DNA of 64,000 nucleotides from Zopfochytrium polystomum (GCA_025765615.1 JAIVFJ010000203.1:52908-116907), one strand, 5' to 3'; positions 34,701 to 44,952 are shown, counted from the stretch's first letter. Notes: generated by a model from the sequence alone, not told the origin. Numbers and translations: made by a program.

Positions 34701-35368
34701 CAAGCACCCAGCTATCTCCTTTCTTTGCAACCTATGGCTTCAATCCAAGAGGAGATCTTCTGGGACAAGAGACCCTATCCAATGTCCAAGCTCCTGCTGC
34801 GGCTTCACACTTACATAAGCTCAAGATCATCAACTCCTTCCTGGACTCCACCCTGAAGCAAGCCCAAGAAGATGCCTCAAGATTTGCCAACACTCACAGA
34901 ATGGACCATGACCTTGCTGTGGGTCAGCAAGTTTGGCTTCTGAGGAAGAACTTGCAGACCAAAAGACCAAGTCCCAAGCTAGACAACCTCAAGTTGGGAC
35001 CTTTCAAGATCTTGGAGCAAATCAATCCAGTCACCTTCAAGCTGGATCTCCCTGCATCCATGAAGATCCACCCAGTTTTCCATGTCAGCCTTTTAGAGAA
35101 GTTTGTGGCCAATTCCATTCCAGGCAGAGTTGTTCCTCCTCCTCCTCCAGTTGAGGTAGAAGGTGAAGAGGAATTTGAGGTTGAACAAATCTTGGATGCC
35201 AAGTGGTTTGGAAGAACACTCAAGTTCCTTGTTAAGTGGAAAGGTTACTCAGATGCTGACAACACCTGGGAGCCTGAGTCAAACCTCACTCACTGCCAAG
35301 ACCTTCTGCTCGAGTTCAAGACCAGGTACCCCACCAAGTTGCAGAAGAGGCCTAAAAGGGGGAGATGA
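31650..35368 (+). CDS. pol: Chromovirus pol (PR-RT-RH-IN-chromodomain), frame break
   Basis: First part (to 34169): protease active site ALIDSGSSCNI; RT with [33 protein letters not shown] and YLDDILVF; RNase H with LETDASDYALGAVLS, NYTVHDKELLAIVEAF and a late ADALSRR. Second part (frame from 34001): integrase zinc module HDAATAGH...CETC, then the catalytic D (SMDFIV), D (VSDRGPQF) and E (TDGQTERTNQTLEQ). The C-terminal chromodomain EVEQILDAK ... FLVKWKGYSDADNTWEPE probably steers integration to marked chromatin. One base is missing (or two extra) near 34010-34050, between RNase H and integrase; otherwise intact. Confidence 0.95.
35354..35368 (+). other. Polypurine tract
   Basis: A purine-rich run, 14 of 15 bases (AAAAGGGGGAGATGA), directly before the 3' LTR. 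The pol stop codon TGA (35366-35368) is part of it. It would prime plus-strand DNA synthesis. Confidence 0.8.
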
Positions 35369-35721
35369 TGTTATGAATCACCCTCTGGAAACCTCTGGAA
35401 CCTTCTAGAACATTCCTTCATGGAACCTTCTGGAACCTTCTGGAACCTTCTAGAACATTCCTTCATGGAACCTTGTGGAACCTTCTGGAACCTTCTTTGC
35501 TTTCCTGACTTGTCTTGTTGTCATTGGTATCATTGGTATCATTGTATTACTAATTGCTCTTTCTGGAACTTTCTTGGAGTCTTGACAAGGAACACTCTCA
35601 AAAGGTATAAAAGGGGGATGGGGGACCTGTCCCATCCCTCAAGTGAATTATTGTTTCCAATACAATCATCACTCCTCTCAGTTCCATGTCTGCCTTGTCC
35701 TGTCCTGCCCTGTTCCTGACA
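35369..35721 (+). repeat. 3' LTR of the chromovirus
   Basis: Same length and ends as the 5' LTR. One base difference was noted. Followed by the target duplication ATTAT. Confidence 0.95.
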
Positions 35722-35855
35722 ATTATGGTTGCAGACATCTTCACTCAATCACTGCCGATCAAGCAATTTCTTTATCCCAGAGATCTACTTGGAACCAGAG
35801 GATTCAAAGATGTGTCTCGAGCTGGACTACAGACAGAGTTTCTCATTCCCTTTTA
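35722..35855 (+). pseudogene. Ty1/copia RNase H relic, right part
   Basis: Continues the left part across the insertion: VADIFTQSLPIKQFLYPRDL and then LGTRGFKDVSRAGLQTEF, the copia C-terminus (DILTKPL ... F...R..LG). It ends in a stop near 35855. Confidence 0.75.
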
Positions 35856-36002
35856 AATATTTTGACCATATGTATTGCTCTTCCCGTCCAAACTGGCATT
35901 CTCACCGATGAAAGAACAACTGTCGGTGAATCGTCTTTTGTAACAAAATGATAAAAGTGACAAGACAAACAGAAAAGGCCGTCAACTTTTTATTTTGTCA
36001 AA

Positions 36003-37219
36003 ATGATTGACGGTTTGGCAGGGGCCGTTCGAAAGCAGGCGTCGATCGACACCAGACTCCGCGCCATCCACGCCATCGTCAACCTCCAGCTTGCCATACC
36101 CGTTGTTGAGGAAGCTCTTTCAGTTTCAAAGCGGAGCATCCAGCGGTGGACGTCAAGATACAGGAAGACTGGCTACCTCGGTCGACAGACGAAAGGGGCT
36201 TGCCATCGACGATTTGTTGCAAAGCACCGCGAGTGGATTCGAGACTTTGTGACATCCCACCCTCTCTCATTCCTTGAAGAGGTGAAAAAGGAATTCGAGG
36301 AGGAGTGGAACTTGGAAATTGGTATCTCATCTGTATGGAGGATCATGCGAGAATGGGGATTCACTAGGAAGGTTTGCTGATCTTCGTTCGTTCAGTCTGG
36401 ATTCAGTGGCCAAACTTCATAATCATCTCCTCTCTTGTAAATCAGGTCATTGAGCGGCGGGCACTGGACATCAAATGCGAGGACATCAATCGCTTCACAA
36501 TGGAGCTCAGCAGCATCAATTGGAACCATTACAATCTCGTTTTTCTCGATGAGGTGTCGTTTGACAACCGTGGATTGCGTCGATCGCGAGGATACGCTCT
36601 CGAAGGACAGCGATTGCGATTTCGAGGCGAGTTCAGGCGCCTACCAAGAGTTTCGCTTCTTTGTTTCATTGGTATTGGCGGCCTCCTTGAATCTGTGATG
36701 ACGGAAGGGACGTTCACACGCTTGAAGTTCTTGGATGCGTGCCGAAGTTTTGCGTTGAAATCAGGTTAGCACCGCCACTGCCCACGCCCTCTTGTTGCCC
36801 ATTGACCTCTGGCTCGCAATTCTTCCCTTGATTTGGCTACATTTCACTAGGCAAAGTACGGTGCTATCCCAGTTATCATTCCGTATGGATCATGGACGGT
36901 GCCAAAATCCATTGCGACCCAAACATATCTCTCTACCTTCGGTCAATTGGAGTAATCCCAGTGTTTCTTCCGGCCTACTGTCCCTTTTTCAACCCCATTG
37001 AAATTCTCTTTGGCGTTGTAAAAAGTCACATGCAACGAGAGTATCCTGAAGGCGAACTGACACCACGTACTCTCCCACGCTTTCTTCGCAAAAATCATGC
37101 AGAGATTTGAAACTTTCCCTATGCAGAATATGTTTCGCCATTGTGGGTACAGGGAGGATGGTGTGTTCGATCCAGGCGCTGGCTCCAAGGTCAACGTGAA
37201 GAAGATGGGCTTTGAATAA
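36003..37219 (+). CDS. IS630/Tc1-like (DDE) transposase, C-terminal frame break
   Basis: Exons 36003-36371, 36446-36764 and from 36859. Helix-turn-helix region VVEEALSVSKRSIQRWTSRY with a second one (KEFEEEWNLEIGISSVWRIM). Catalytic Asp in LVFLDEVSFDN, second Asp in VWIMDGAKIH, and the last acid in PFFNPIEILFG, the order of PF13358-type DDE transposases. The predicted third exon stops at 37110. A neighbouring frame continues with QRFETFPMQNMFRHCGY and KKMGFE to 37219, so one base is out near 37050-37080. Convergent with a second ORF that probably belongs to the same element. No terminal inverted repeats were found by eye. Confidence 0.8.
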
Positions 37220-37422
37220 ACAGTGAAGTTAGATTCGTTCTTTATTCGCAGTTTCAAAAATAATGGCATGGGAGTATTTCATGGGTGGAACAGAATGGGG
37301 TCTTGAAAGAAAAAAAACGAAGCGTTTCAACAAACAACAGTGGTAGGTAAGAAACTATATCAATGAGACTTCTTTTCGACTGCAACCAAACCCACAAGCA
37401 GCCTTCGTGGCATTGCCAAAGT

Positions 37423-38346
37423 TCATTCGGCGTGGTCCTCATCCTCTCGATCTTCAATACCTCCAAGAAATGCACGAGCAGTTCTTGTCTCTCTTGGGGT
37501 GCCAAGAGCGACAATCCCTGTGAGAAAGTTAGATTGGCCATCAACCAACGATTGAAAAGCTTGGAGACGCGCCAAATGATCTTGGGTTGCAGCAATCAGT
37601 TCAGCAAGATGCATTTTATGCGACTGGAGCATGGTACCAATTGCTTCGTGCTCCGTTCGCATTTCCTGGAGTAGTCGTTCCGCCTCGCCTGGTGCATGTC
37701 GAAAGAATGGAAGCACATCTTGCGGTGGGGGTTGGTTTATCGCATTTTGCTGATCGGCACTTGGCAGACCAAGAATGTGTGTTGCCCAAAGATTCCAGTA
37801 CATATCAAGGCAAGTGGCATAGTTGCGTCCGTGCTTCTCCTTAAGAGCTGCAATGATCTGCTGAATGACCGACCCTGCTGGGGCCCCTGCCCGATCACGT
37901 GCAATTTGATGACGAAGAACTTGGGATTCGAAAAGAGCAAAGACTGGCCTCGTGCGCAGGAGTCCATACTTCATGACCGTCAGTTCTGCCTCGTGCCACT
38001 TGCAAAGCTCCTCCTCTGTGATGGTGTCGCTTGCAATCCCACCACGCAAGGAGTACTTTCGATTCCCACGAGGGTGCTTTTCGATGGCAAAGATGTTCGG
38101 CCAGTCTGCTACGGTGGCTGGAGAGCCTGTGAACGTCGTGCTGTTGGCTCCTCCCGCCCGTGCCATAGGCCCAAGGTGGCATTCAAAAATATTGAAGGCC
38201 CTTTGGAAGAAGTCATCCAAGCCTGTTGCCGTTATTGTGATTGGAGCAAGAGCTGTGATGGTGCCGTGCTGCCGATAGAATTCTTTTATCACTGGGTGCA
38301 CAATAATGGAAAAGGATGGAACTTCGTCTGGGATATCAATGTCCAT
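37423..38346 (-). CDS. Second ORF of the DNA transposon (unknown)
   Basis: Intronless, 307 residues, tail to tail with the transposase 200 bp away. N-terminal beta/alpha part (PDEVPSFSIIVHPVIKEF and TITALAPITITATGLDDFF), a central segment with KWHEAELTVMKYGLLRTRP, and a C-terminal coiled coil (EAERLLQEMRTEHEAIGTML) before an acidic end (EDREDEDHAE). No family recognised. The convergent pairing and AT-richer codon use, unlike the host genes, suggest it was carried by the transposon, perhaps as a DNA-binding or assembly partner. Confidence 0.6.
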   Translation of the reverse strand: MDIDIPDEVPSFSIIVHPVIKEFYRQHGTITALAPITITATGLDDFFQRAFNIFECHLGPMARAGGANSTTFTGSPATVADWPNIFAIEKHPRGNRKYSLRGGIASDTITEEELCKWHEAELTVMKYGLLRTRPVFALFESQVLRHQIARDRAGAPAGSVIQQIIAALKEKHGRNYATCLDMYWNLWATHILGLPSADQQNAINQPPPQDVLPFFRHAPGEAERLLQEMRTEHEAIGTMLQSHKMHLAELIAATQDHLARLQAFQSLVDGQSNFLTGIVALGTPRETRTARAFLGGIEDREDEDHAE

Positions 38347-38938
38347 TTTGTGTGAAGGTTTGTGAAGCGCTTGTGATCAGTTCTGCACTCGAAATAAATA
38401 CTGGACGCAACCAGTCCGGAAGTCTGGTGGAGATCTTCCCATCTCTTCACCATAACAAAAAAAAGAAAAAAGAAGCGGGTTGAACCACTAACAAAAGCGA
38501 AAGGCTGTTTTTCTTCTTTTTTTCTTTCTCCTCTTTGTCTTCCAGAATCTCAACAAAACAGTAAGGCCGATGTTTTGACTTTCAATAAAACGAGAAAACT
38601 CGTGGGGACAGGCTTTTGACCTGCGATGATATGAGCCTTTCATCACCACGACGATTCAACTGGTCACCAGATGACAGAACTTATCACAACAGCAATAAAT
38701 AAAGAATAATCTATCCAGCCGCCGCCGCCGCCGCCAGAGCAAACTTCCGCCGGGCCGGCTGCTCTGGATGGCGCAGTGCTTTTCAAGAAAGTAAAATGAT
38801 TTTGTATTCCAGGAACAAACGATCGCAAAAGTAAATGTAATAGTGAAATGAAAAATGCGTGTTGAAAGAATTGATGGGAGTTGTCGTGGGGAGTAGGGCG
38901 CCCCGATACGTTTCTTGTGTGCGGTATTCGAGGCGGGT
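38347..38938. other. Intergenic, no gene seen
   Basis: A short CCG repeat (38716-38735) and A-rich stretches. May include the right end of the DNA transposon. No terminal repeat recognised. Confidence 0.5.
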
Positions 38939-40150
38939 TCAGGAGGCGGCCTGCAAGATAATTATTGTAAAGATGCGTTTCTAAAGATTGAATTGAAGAT
39001 GGTGGTACTTACATCTGGTTTTGCTAATTTGAGCAACGGACAACAGAGTCATGAGATTAGAAAGCAAACTTCCTCTCTGCAATGTGTCGGTGTAGAAAAT
39101 TTAAATCAGATCTGCTCACGTCGTGACAGTCCGGCTAGGTGCGTGTGGATTGACGATAAGTCGAACACGGTTAGTCTTCTGAAGAAGAATTGTGGAAGAG
39201 AGGCACGAGCCCCAGCACGCCACGACTCACGGACTTTCGCGGCATCTGGTTGAAGGGTGTGCAACAAGAATGCAGTATTGAGTCAGGAAAAAGACAGGTA
39301 GTGTTCCAAGAGAAAGTAGACAGTCAGGGAAACCTACATTCGTTAATCTTTTCGACGATGGAGCCGACTGATTTCGGGTTTAAAGCGCGAAAAGTTGGTG
39401 CACGAGGAAAGGAAAAGATCAATGAGGAAGGACAAAAAATTAGGGCCAACGAAACGGGACGTACCTTTCGCCACCATTGCTGGTTTGCCCGTGTCGACAG
39501 CGGGAGAGAAGGAGGGGAGGCTTTGGGGTCAGCGTTGAAGGCGGGGAAACCAAGAAAATGGTAATTCAACGCGTCTCACGATGCTGGCTGGCAAATGCTG
39601 CCGGGTCCCCGAAAATAGAAGCGTGCGGGTGTCAGAACATTTCACAATTTCGTTTCTTCGCTTAAGGTCACTCACGGATTTTTCCGATGGCTAGGAGGGG
39701 GCATGGAGTACGGTCGTCAGAGCGAATGGCAGGGATTGGTTGTTGAAAGCAAATCGGCGATGAGCGACGGGTGAACGAAACGAACTGATACTTTGCTACA
39801 TACACGCATACGCAGAGTTCATCTTGTCGAGGTAGCCGCCGATCTTGGCTCGGACTGACGGAAGGGGGGGCGGTGGTGAGAGAGAGAGAGACCCTGATAA
39901 GAGACGGAACGATTGCACCGGAGCGGGAGGGGGTAGTGTTGCTCGGCGAGATATTCCCTCGGGCATGCGGTCGCGCTCCGAGGCAGACGGATCACTTACG
40001 GCCACCACCAGAGCCTCCGCCTGAGCCGCTACTTCCGCCGCCGCTGCCTCCGCCGAGACCGAACATCGGTGCCGCGTCTGCGTTGCTTGCCGTGAATGCG
40101 ACGAGGGCCAGGAGGACGAGGAAGGCGAGAGTGGTGAAAGGGGTGCGCAT
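38939..40150 (-). CDS. Secreted micro-exon gene, unknown
   Basis: Proposed exons (minus): 40150-40000, 39854-39804, 39690-39676, 39597-39580, 39479-39465, 39367-39338, 39245-39231, 39134-39120, 39023-39013, 38950-38939, total 110 residues. Exon 1 codes a signal peptide (MRTPFTTLAFLVLLALVAF, cut near NADA) and a Gly/Ser stretch. The seven following exons are 51, 15, 18, 15, 30, 15 and 15 nt, all in phase 1. Donors are GTAAGT, GTATGT, GTGAGT, GTGAGA, GTACGT, GTAGGT, GTGAGT, GTGAGC, GTAAGT; each intron is 62-145 nt, mostly 90-100. The protein has two related amphipathic stretches, RAKIGGYLDKMNSAYASIGK and VAKVGSIVEKINEYAAKV. No family recognised. Cassette skipping would keep the frame. The last two exons are the least certain. 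Confidence 0.6.
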
Positions 40151-40301
40151 GAGCATCGTTGTGGAGTCGAGTGTGTGGGGGGGCGGGGCTGACGCGAGCC
40201 GGATGGAGGGAAGAGGGAGAGCGATCAAAGAGAGAGTGAGAGAGACAGGGAGGAGAGACAGGGTTTGGCCTAGTTTTAATACCAAGCGGGGGGCCGATTC
40301 T

Positions 40302-40313
40302 CGGGCTGAGCAC
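40302..40313 (-). promoter_or_regulatory. Shared upstream motif GTGCTCAGCCCG
   Basis: Identical 12-mer to 19248-19259, 152 nt before the ATG of the micro-exon gene and in the same orientation to the gene. Confidence 0.45.
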
Positions 40314-41012
40314 GCTTCTGGGTTCTCTCTCTCTCTCTCTTTTTCGCGGGCGGGCGCAGTCATTTGTGTCTCCGCCCGAGCTTGCCAAAAACGGAAACGA
40401 ATAGATTGGCCCCGCCTGCGGATGATTTCAGAAAAACACGGTGGAGACAAGCAGTGTTTTTCCTGTCGATTGCGACATTACTCTTTCTTGGCCCCGTGCT
40501 GTCCGAAACCTGTCCGGAAGTCCAGTGAACAACTGTTTGTAGACTTCAATATTCATGATTTCAACAAACACAAATCGCAACACTACTTGCTCCAGAGCCC
40601 CACTTTCCCAACGGGATCTCGGCAAATGAGTGTCCAGGCAGGGCTTGGCGCGTGCCCGACCGCGTCGCACGCGGTGGGAACCACGAGACCATTTCCGGAC
40701 CGGTCTGAATCTTACACTTGCATCACCGGATTTCCGTCATACGCGATCAATCTGTTTCCACCTCTTCCTTCGGCAAAGAAGGCTGCCTACGGCTTATTTT
40801 GCAACTTAATTGTGGTACACAGAGTTCAGGCCGTGCGTAGTTGGTTCTCGTTGCTGGGGGCGATTGCGCGTGCCGGTGCAACGACCTCTCCACCCTCTAG
40901 CCCTCCTAATGGCTTTATTCGACGTTATCGCGATAGCTGTTTTGTGCGATGAAAAAGGGAGGTTCTGAGGAGGCGGCCAAATTTCAAAAAGCGTCGGAAC
41001 CGTGTGGCGCCT

Positions 41013-41030
41013 GGGTTAGGGTTAGGGTTA
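41013..41030. repeat. Interstitial telomere-like repeat
   Basis: GGGTTAGGGTTAGGGTTA, nearly three copies of the TTAGGG unit, in a gene-poor stretch. Confidence 0.8.
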
Positions 41031-43056
41031 CCGACCGGTTTCAGCGTGATCGGAGCATCCAAGATGTCCGCTCGCCCCTTTCTAGAAAGCCCTTGGCTAT
41101 TGCAGGCTAATCCCATTTAGCCGAAGCCTGTTGAGGTTACTGTAGTGACCGAAGGTCGAGGCTGGAGTCGTTGAAGCGATGAGGCATTGGCAGTGAATTT
41201 CTTAATTTAGAAGAAAACTTCTTAATTCTCGAATTATTGATATCCCTCTTTGTTCATGTTGGCCTACACGTCCTTCAGTCCAGAACGAGAATCCAAGCAT
41301 ATCTCATCTCTTATGTTCTAAGCCATGAACGCTGGAATTGCTCTTAATACGCGGAGAAGTGCTTAGCAACTCTTAATTCCCCCTTAACCGCATCTGCCCG
41401 TGGGACTGGTTTGCGCCTGATATGATAGGCTGGCGGCGTAGCTGTCACTTTCCCCTGAAGAACCTTGGCGTCCTGGAGTTCCAAGTGAAGCGCTAAGCAC
41501 GCCGCAGAGGGTTTATCAACAAAGCCAACTCTCCGACTTTGCACGCAGGAGAGTAAGGAGGAGGTTTCTGAATTTCGTGTCTGTTTGTTTCTGCTTGTTT
41601 GTTCTCCGACTTCGATCTCCGACCTGTCTTGCACCTATACAGGAGCTAGAGGTACCGGTGCATGGAGACAATCACAAAAAAATTGCTTCGCAGGACGGAG
41701 TCAAGCACATTATTGGCAAGTACCGACGAAAAAAACAAACAAACGAAACCAGATCAATCGAAGCGGCCATATGCATCGGCGGAGGGTCTATCAGCTCACG
41801 CAGGCTAAAAATATGATTTGCAGCATCAACAGCGCAGACCGATCGAGAGCTCGCGAGCGGTGGCAATAGCTTTCACTTTGGTGAATCAGCGCAGGAGTCT
41901 GCGATATCTTGGTGATCCGTGAAGTGTTAACTCGCTCCGAGACGCACCGCTTGTGCAAAAATAACTGCACAGCAACTATGGCAGCGTTCGGACTTGAAGG
42001 AAAGCTCCTGCAGCTTTGGTTTGGCCTCAGTCGCTGTAACACGCCGCATCGAATTGTGTCATGCTGACCCAGAGGAGGATGTGAGAAGCGAGGAATGAGG
42101 CGGGATCACGCGTACGGGCCGCCGTGTTTTTGTGACACGATACTTGGTTACCTTCGCCCTCGCATTTTGTCAGCCCCGTTTAGGCGCGATCGCACCACCC
42201 TTAAACAATCATTTGCCCGCTCTTACAGCAGCTGAGCGAAACTTTCGGCAACGCCTGTGAAAAACAAAACAATACGATGATCCCCATCTAGACTGCTTCC
42301 TCCGCCCTTACCAGAGCGACGGAAGCGGCCGCGGGCCGAAATCAAGCGTATGCGAAGGATTAAGACGAAAATTCGCAAGCAGACTGCGGAACCAATGCGG
42401 AAGCACCACCACGCGATTTCTGCGAAAGATGGGCGTGCGACCCCTCGCAGCAGCAGGGCGGAAGATAATGGGATGAGAGCCTAATGGGAAGGGAACGTGC
42501 AGTCTCGGGTGCGATCTCGAAAACAGGAACTTGCCCGCCCACACTTGAAGTCAGAAACCATTCGCTTCCACACCCCGGAACCGTCCGCCGGAAAGAGAGG
42601 GCTGAGGCAGCCACAAACACAAACTAACACACACACACACACACACTCACACACATACTCACACACACATATTAACACAGATGGAGGAGCTTTGCGGAAA
42701 ACATACATTGAAAAGAAGCGGAGGAGTAAGGGAAAAGCAAAAACACGCCGCGGTGCCCGGAGGCGGACTCGGAAGCGGCGGCACCTTGATTTCTCGGGCG
42801 CAGCCCGCTTGTTCGGACGGACTCGCGCACAGACAGTTTGCTTCCGTACCACAAGAAAACACCAACTCCAACAGCAGCCCTGGCTCAGCCATGTCTCGTT
42901 CGAATGCGGCGCGCCCTCCCCATTCCTTCAACTCCTGCTGCATCAATATCCTCTGTGGGGACGTCTCTCTCAACGCTTGCGTGAGCGGCTCTTCCAATCA
43001 AACTATAAAACGACCTAAGCCGACGTCCCGCCTCTGACGACATACATCCTTCTACA

Positions 43057-43728
43057 ATGCGCTCCTCCATCCTCCTCCTCCTCTCCACGGCCTCCCTCCT
43101 CGCCCTCCTCCTCCTTCACCTCCCCTCCGTCCTCGCTCGCCCCAGCCCTGCCCCCGGCAACCTCTACCGTGCCATCAACTCCAAAGAAGCCCAGACCTGG
43201 CGTACCCAGGGCCTGAACGCCAAAAACCCCGGCTCCACCCACCGCTCTCCCTCCGACCACACCAACGGCTTGACCGACTCGCAGTACATCTCCACCACCA
43301 AGGACGAGAAGCGCGCCCGACAGATCAACAGGCACGGCGACAATGCCGGCGTCCTCAAGATAAACACTGACAAGATCCCCGGGTTCCACAACGACGGGCA
43401 CGTCGACATGGGCAAGCACACGCTGGGCTCGTCAGGCATGACAAACACCTGGGCAAACTTGAACAAGGAGGTGCTGGTCAAGAATCATATCCCGCCGGAC
43501 GCGTGCGAGCTCATTAGGCGCGATGGAGGAGGGCTGTTCCGCCGCGCGGCGGGGTGCGCGAGGAAGAAGTCGACGGGCTCGGGGAGCGCGAAGACGGCTG
43601 GTGGGAAGGGTGCGGTTGGCAGCACTCAATCCGCGAGGGCGACGAAGCCAGCGGCCAAACCGGCGGCCGCGGCTCCGGCGGCAAAGAAAGCGGCCAAGCC
43701 GGGGAGCGGTGGTGGACGGAAAAAGTAG
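43057..43728 (+). CDS. Secreted ADP-ribosyltransferase-like protein, copy 2
   Basis: Intronless, 223 residues, close paralogue of 17368-18051. Signal peptide MRSSILLLLSTASLLALLLL; LYRAINSKEAQTW with the Arg; SQYISTTKDEKRAR; NLNKEVLVKNHIPP with the Glu. The same two Cys and a Lys/Ala-rich tail (AAKPAAAAPAAKKAAKPG). Changes between copies are mainly conservative or in the linker (QGLNAKNP against NGLNALNP), suggesting both are kept for function. TATAAAA lies about 50 nt before the ATG, and a GGCTCAGCC near 42892 resembles the motif of the other secreted genes. Enzyme activity is inferred from motif order only. Confidence 0.6.
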   Translation: MRSSILLLLSTASLLALLLLHLPSVLARPSPAPGNLYRAINSKEAQTWRTQGLNAKNPGSTHRSPSDHTNGLTDSQYISTTKDEKRARQINRHGDNAGVLKINTDKIPGFHNDGHVDMGKHTLGSSGMTNTWANLNKEVLVKNHIPPDACELIRRDGGGLFRRAAGCARKKSTGSGSAKTAGGKGAVGSTQSARATKPAAKPAAAAPAAKKAAKPGSGGGRKK

Positions 43729-44952
43729 AAATGGGTGTGGTGGCGATTAGATGGGTGGAACTCCACACAGAATTTGACAACAGGGGTGCACATATTGTAT
43801 TGCGTGTGTGTGTGTGTGTGTTTAATTCAATAAATGGCAGACCATGAAGCAGAGCGGAATCATCACGGCGACCAGGGCTTGATCATGATCACGCATCTGC
43901 TCTGGAGCGCCGCTAAACAGACACCTCCCTAAGTTTTGCACCCGCACCCTGACATTCTCTTGAGTCGTTCACGCGGGCATGATATATACTTTTCAATGCG
44001 TCGTAACGACGCGGCGCGTTTCGCTCCTTGCCCGGCCGTGCTTACGACCCCCAAACTAAATGATGGTCCTAAACCGCTTTCTTTCTCGACAATCTGCCAT
44101 CGCACACCCTTCATGCATACAAAAAGTAGCCCCCCCGCCAAAATCGGAACAACGACAATGAAAGCATTGGCCCCTTGCTTCCTCGCAGAGATGTATGCGT
44201 CGCGTGCTTTTTTTTGTTTGGTTCAATGGAAAGCTGTTACAGTGAATTTCATATTCCTTGAGATTTTGGGGCTGAAAAAAAAATGTTTCGGGGGGAGCAG
44301 AAAAAAGTTGTCGATTGGGGGCCGTCGGTCACCATTTCGGGGTGGTCCGTCTCCAATAGTTTTTTTTTGCCCTCCACCAAACTTTTTTTTTCCTGCCTCA
44401 AAAGTATAACAGGGTCGCCGTATGAAAAACTTGCTTCCTTCTTTCCCTCGACAACGCAAAACCAAACTCGGAATGTGCGGGGGCGCTTCTTGGACTACCA
44501 GGAAGGAGGAAAATGGAAGAGTCGAGACGCGATACATACACAGGCAAAGCAAAGCCAAGCAAAGCAAAGCAAAGCAAAGCAAAGCAACAAGGATACACCT
44601 TCCTAAAACTCCCCTCAATTCGAATGCCCTCCATAAAACTCGTGCAGGACGACCAAGACTGCAAATTGCGCGCTTTCGTTCTGTGTCTGAAAAAGAAAAA
44701 AAAAACAACGAATCTATGATATCAAAAAAAAGGGGGGGAACGCGCGAAGAAGTTGGTCGAAAACGTCTGCGGCAGAGAAAAACAGGAAACAGAGAATCCT
44801 TTGCCCCCCTACAGAGCGAAAGGGGGGAGAGAGGAAAAAAAAATCGTCTAGATTAAAGGTTGGGCGGATTAAAGAACATGTGAGCGACGAGGAAGTGGAC
44901 GGTAGCATCGTCGGGGGAGCGAAACAACGTCTTGCTGACGGCCGGGGGCTCT
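43729..44952. other. Intergenic with pentanucleotide repeat
   Basis: A short GT run and AATAAA (43826-43835) follow the ART-like gene. An AAAGC pentamer repeat occupies about 44545-44588. Poly-A/T runs elsewhere. No gene supported. Confidence 0.6.

Larger units (their letters stand above)
30418..35721 (+). mobile_element. Ty3/gypsy chromovirus, complete with LTRs and TSD
   Basis: Two 353-bp LTRs (30418-30770 and 35369-35721), both TG...CA, are bounded by the 5-bp duplication ATTAT (30413-30417 and 35722-35726). I see one difference between the LTRs (attgCatt against attgTatt), so the insertion is young. Domain order gag, protease, RT, RNase H, integrase, chromodomain is that of a chromovirus. 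The primer site suggests the Tf1/sushi branch. One frame break lies between RNase H and integrase. Confidence 0.95.
40151..43056. other. Long intergenic region
   Basis: Holds the GTGCTCAGCCCG motif (40302-40313), a CT run (40323-40340), an internal telomere-like repeat (41013-41030) and a CA-rich stretch (42624-42676). A minus-strand ORF 41634-41344 (AACLALHLELQDAKVLQ) may be a gene piece, but no partners were found. The last 200 bp are the promoter of the next gene (TATAAAA near 43003). Confidence 0.5.

Noticed and set aside
38716..38735. CCG repeat as part of a gene
   Set aside because: Short, no ORF context.
39796..40150. Micro-exon locus read as a two-exon, 69-residue gene ending at 39796
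   Set aside because: Possible, but it ignores a GTATGT donor inside exon 2 and seven further phase-matched exons with consensus sites.
44545..44588. AAAGC array as a CRISPR-like repeat
   Set aside because: A simple pentamer microsatellite without spacers; the DNA is eukaryotic.
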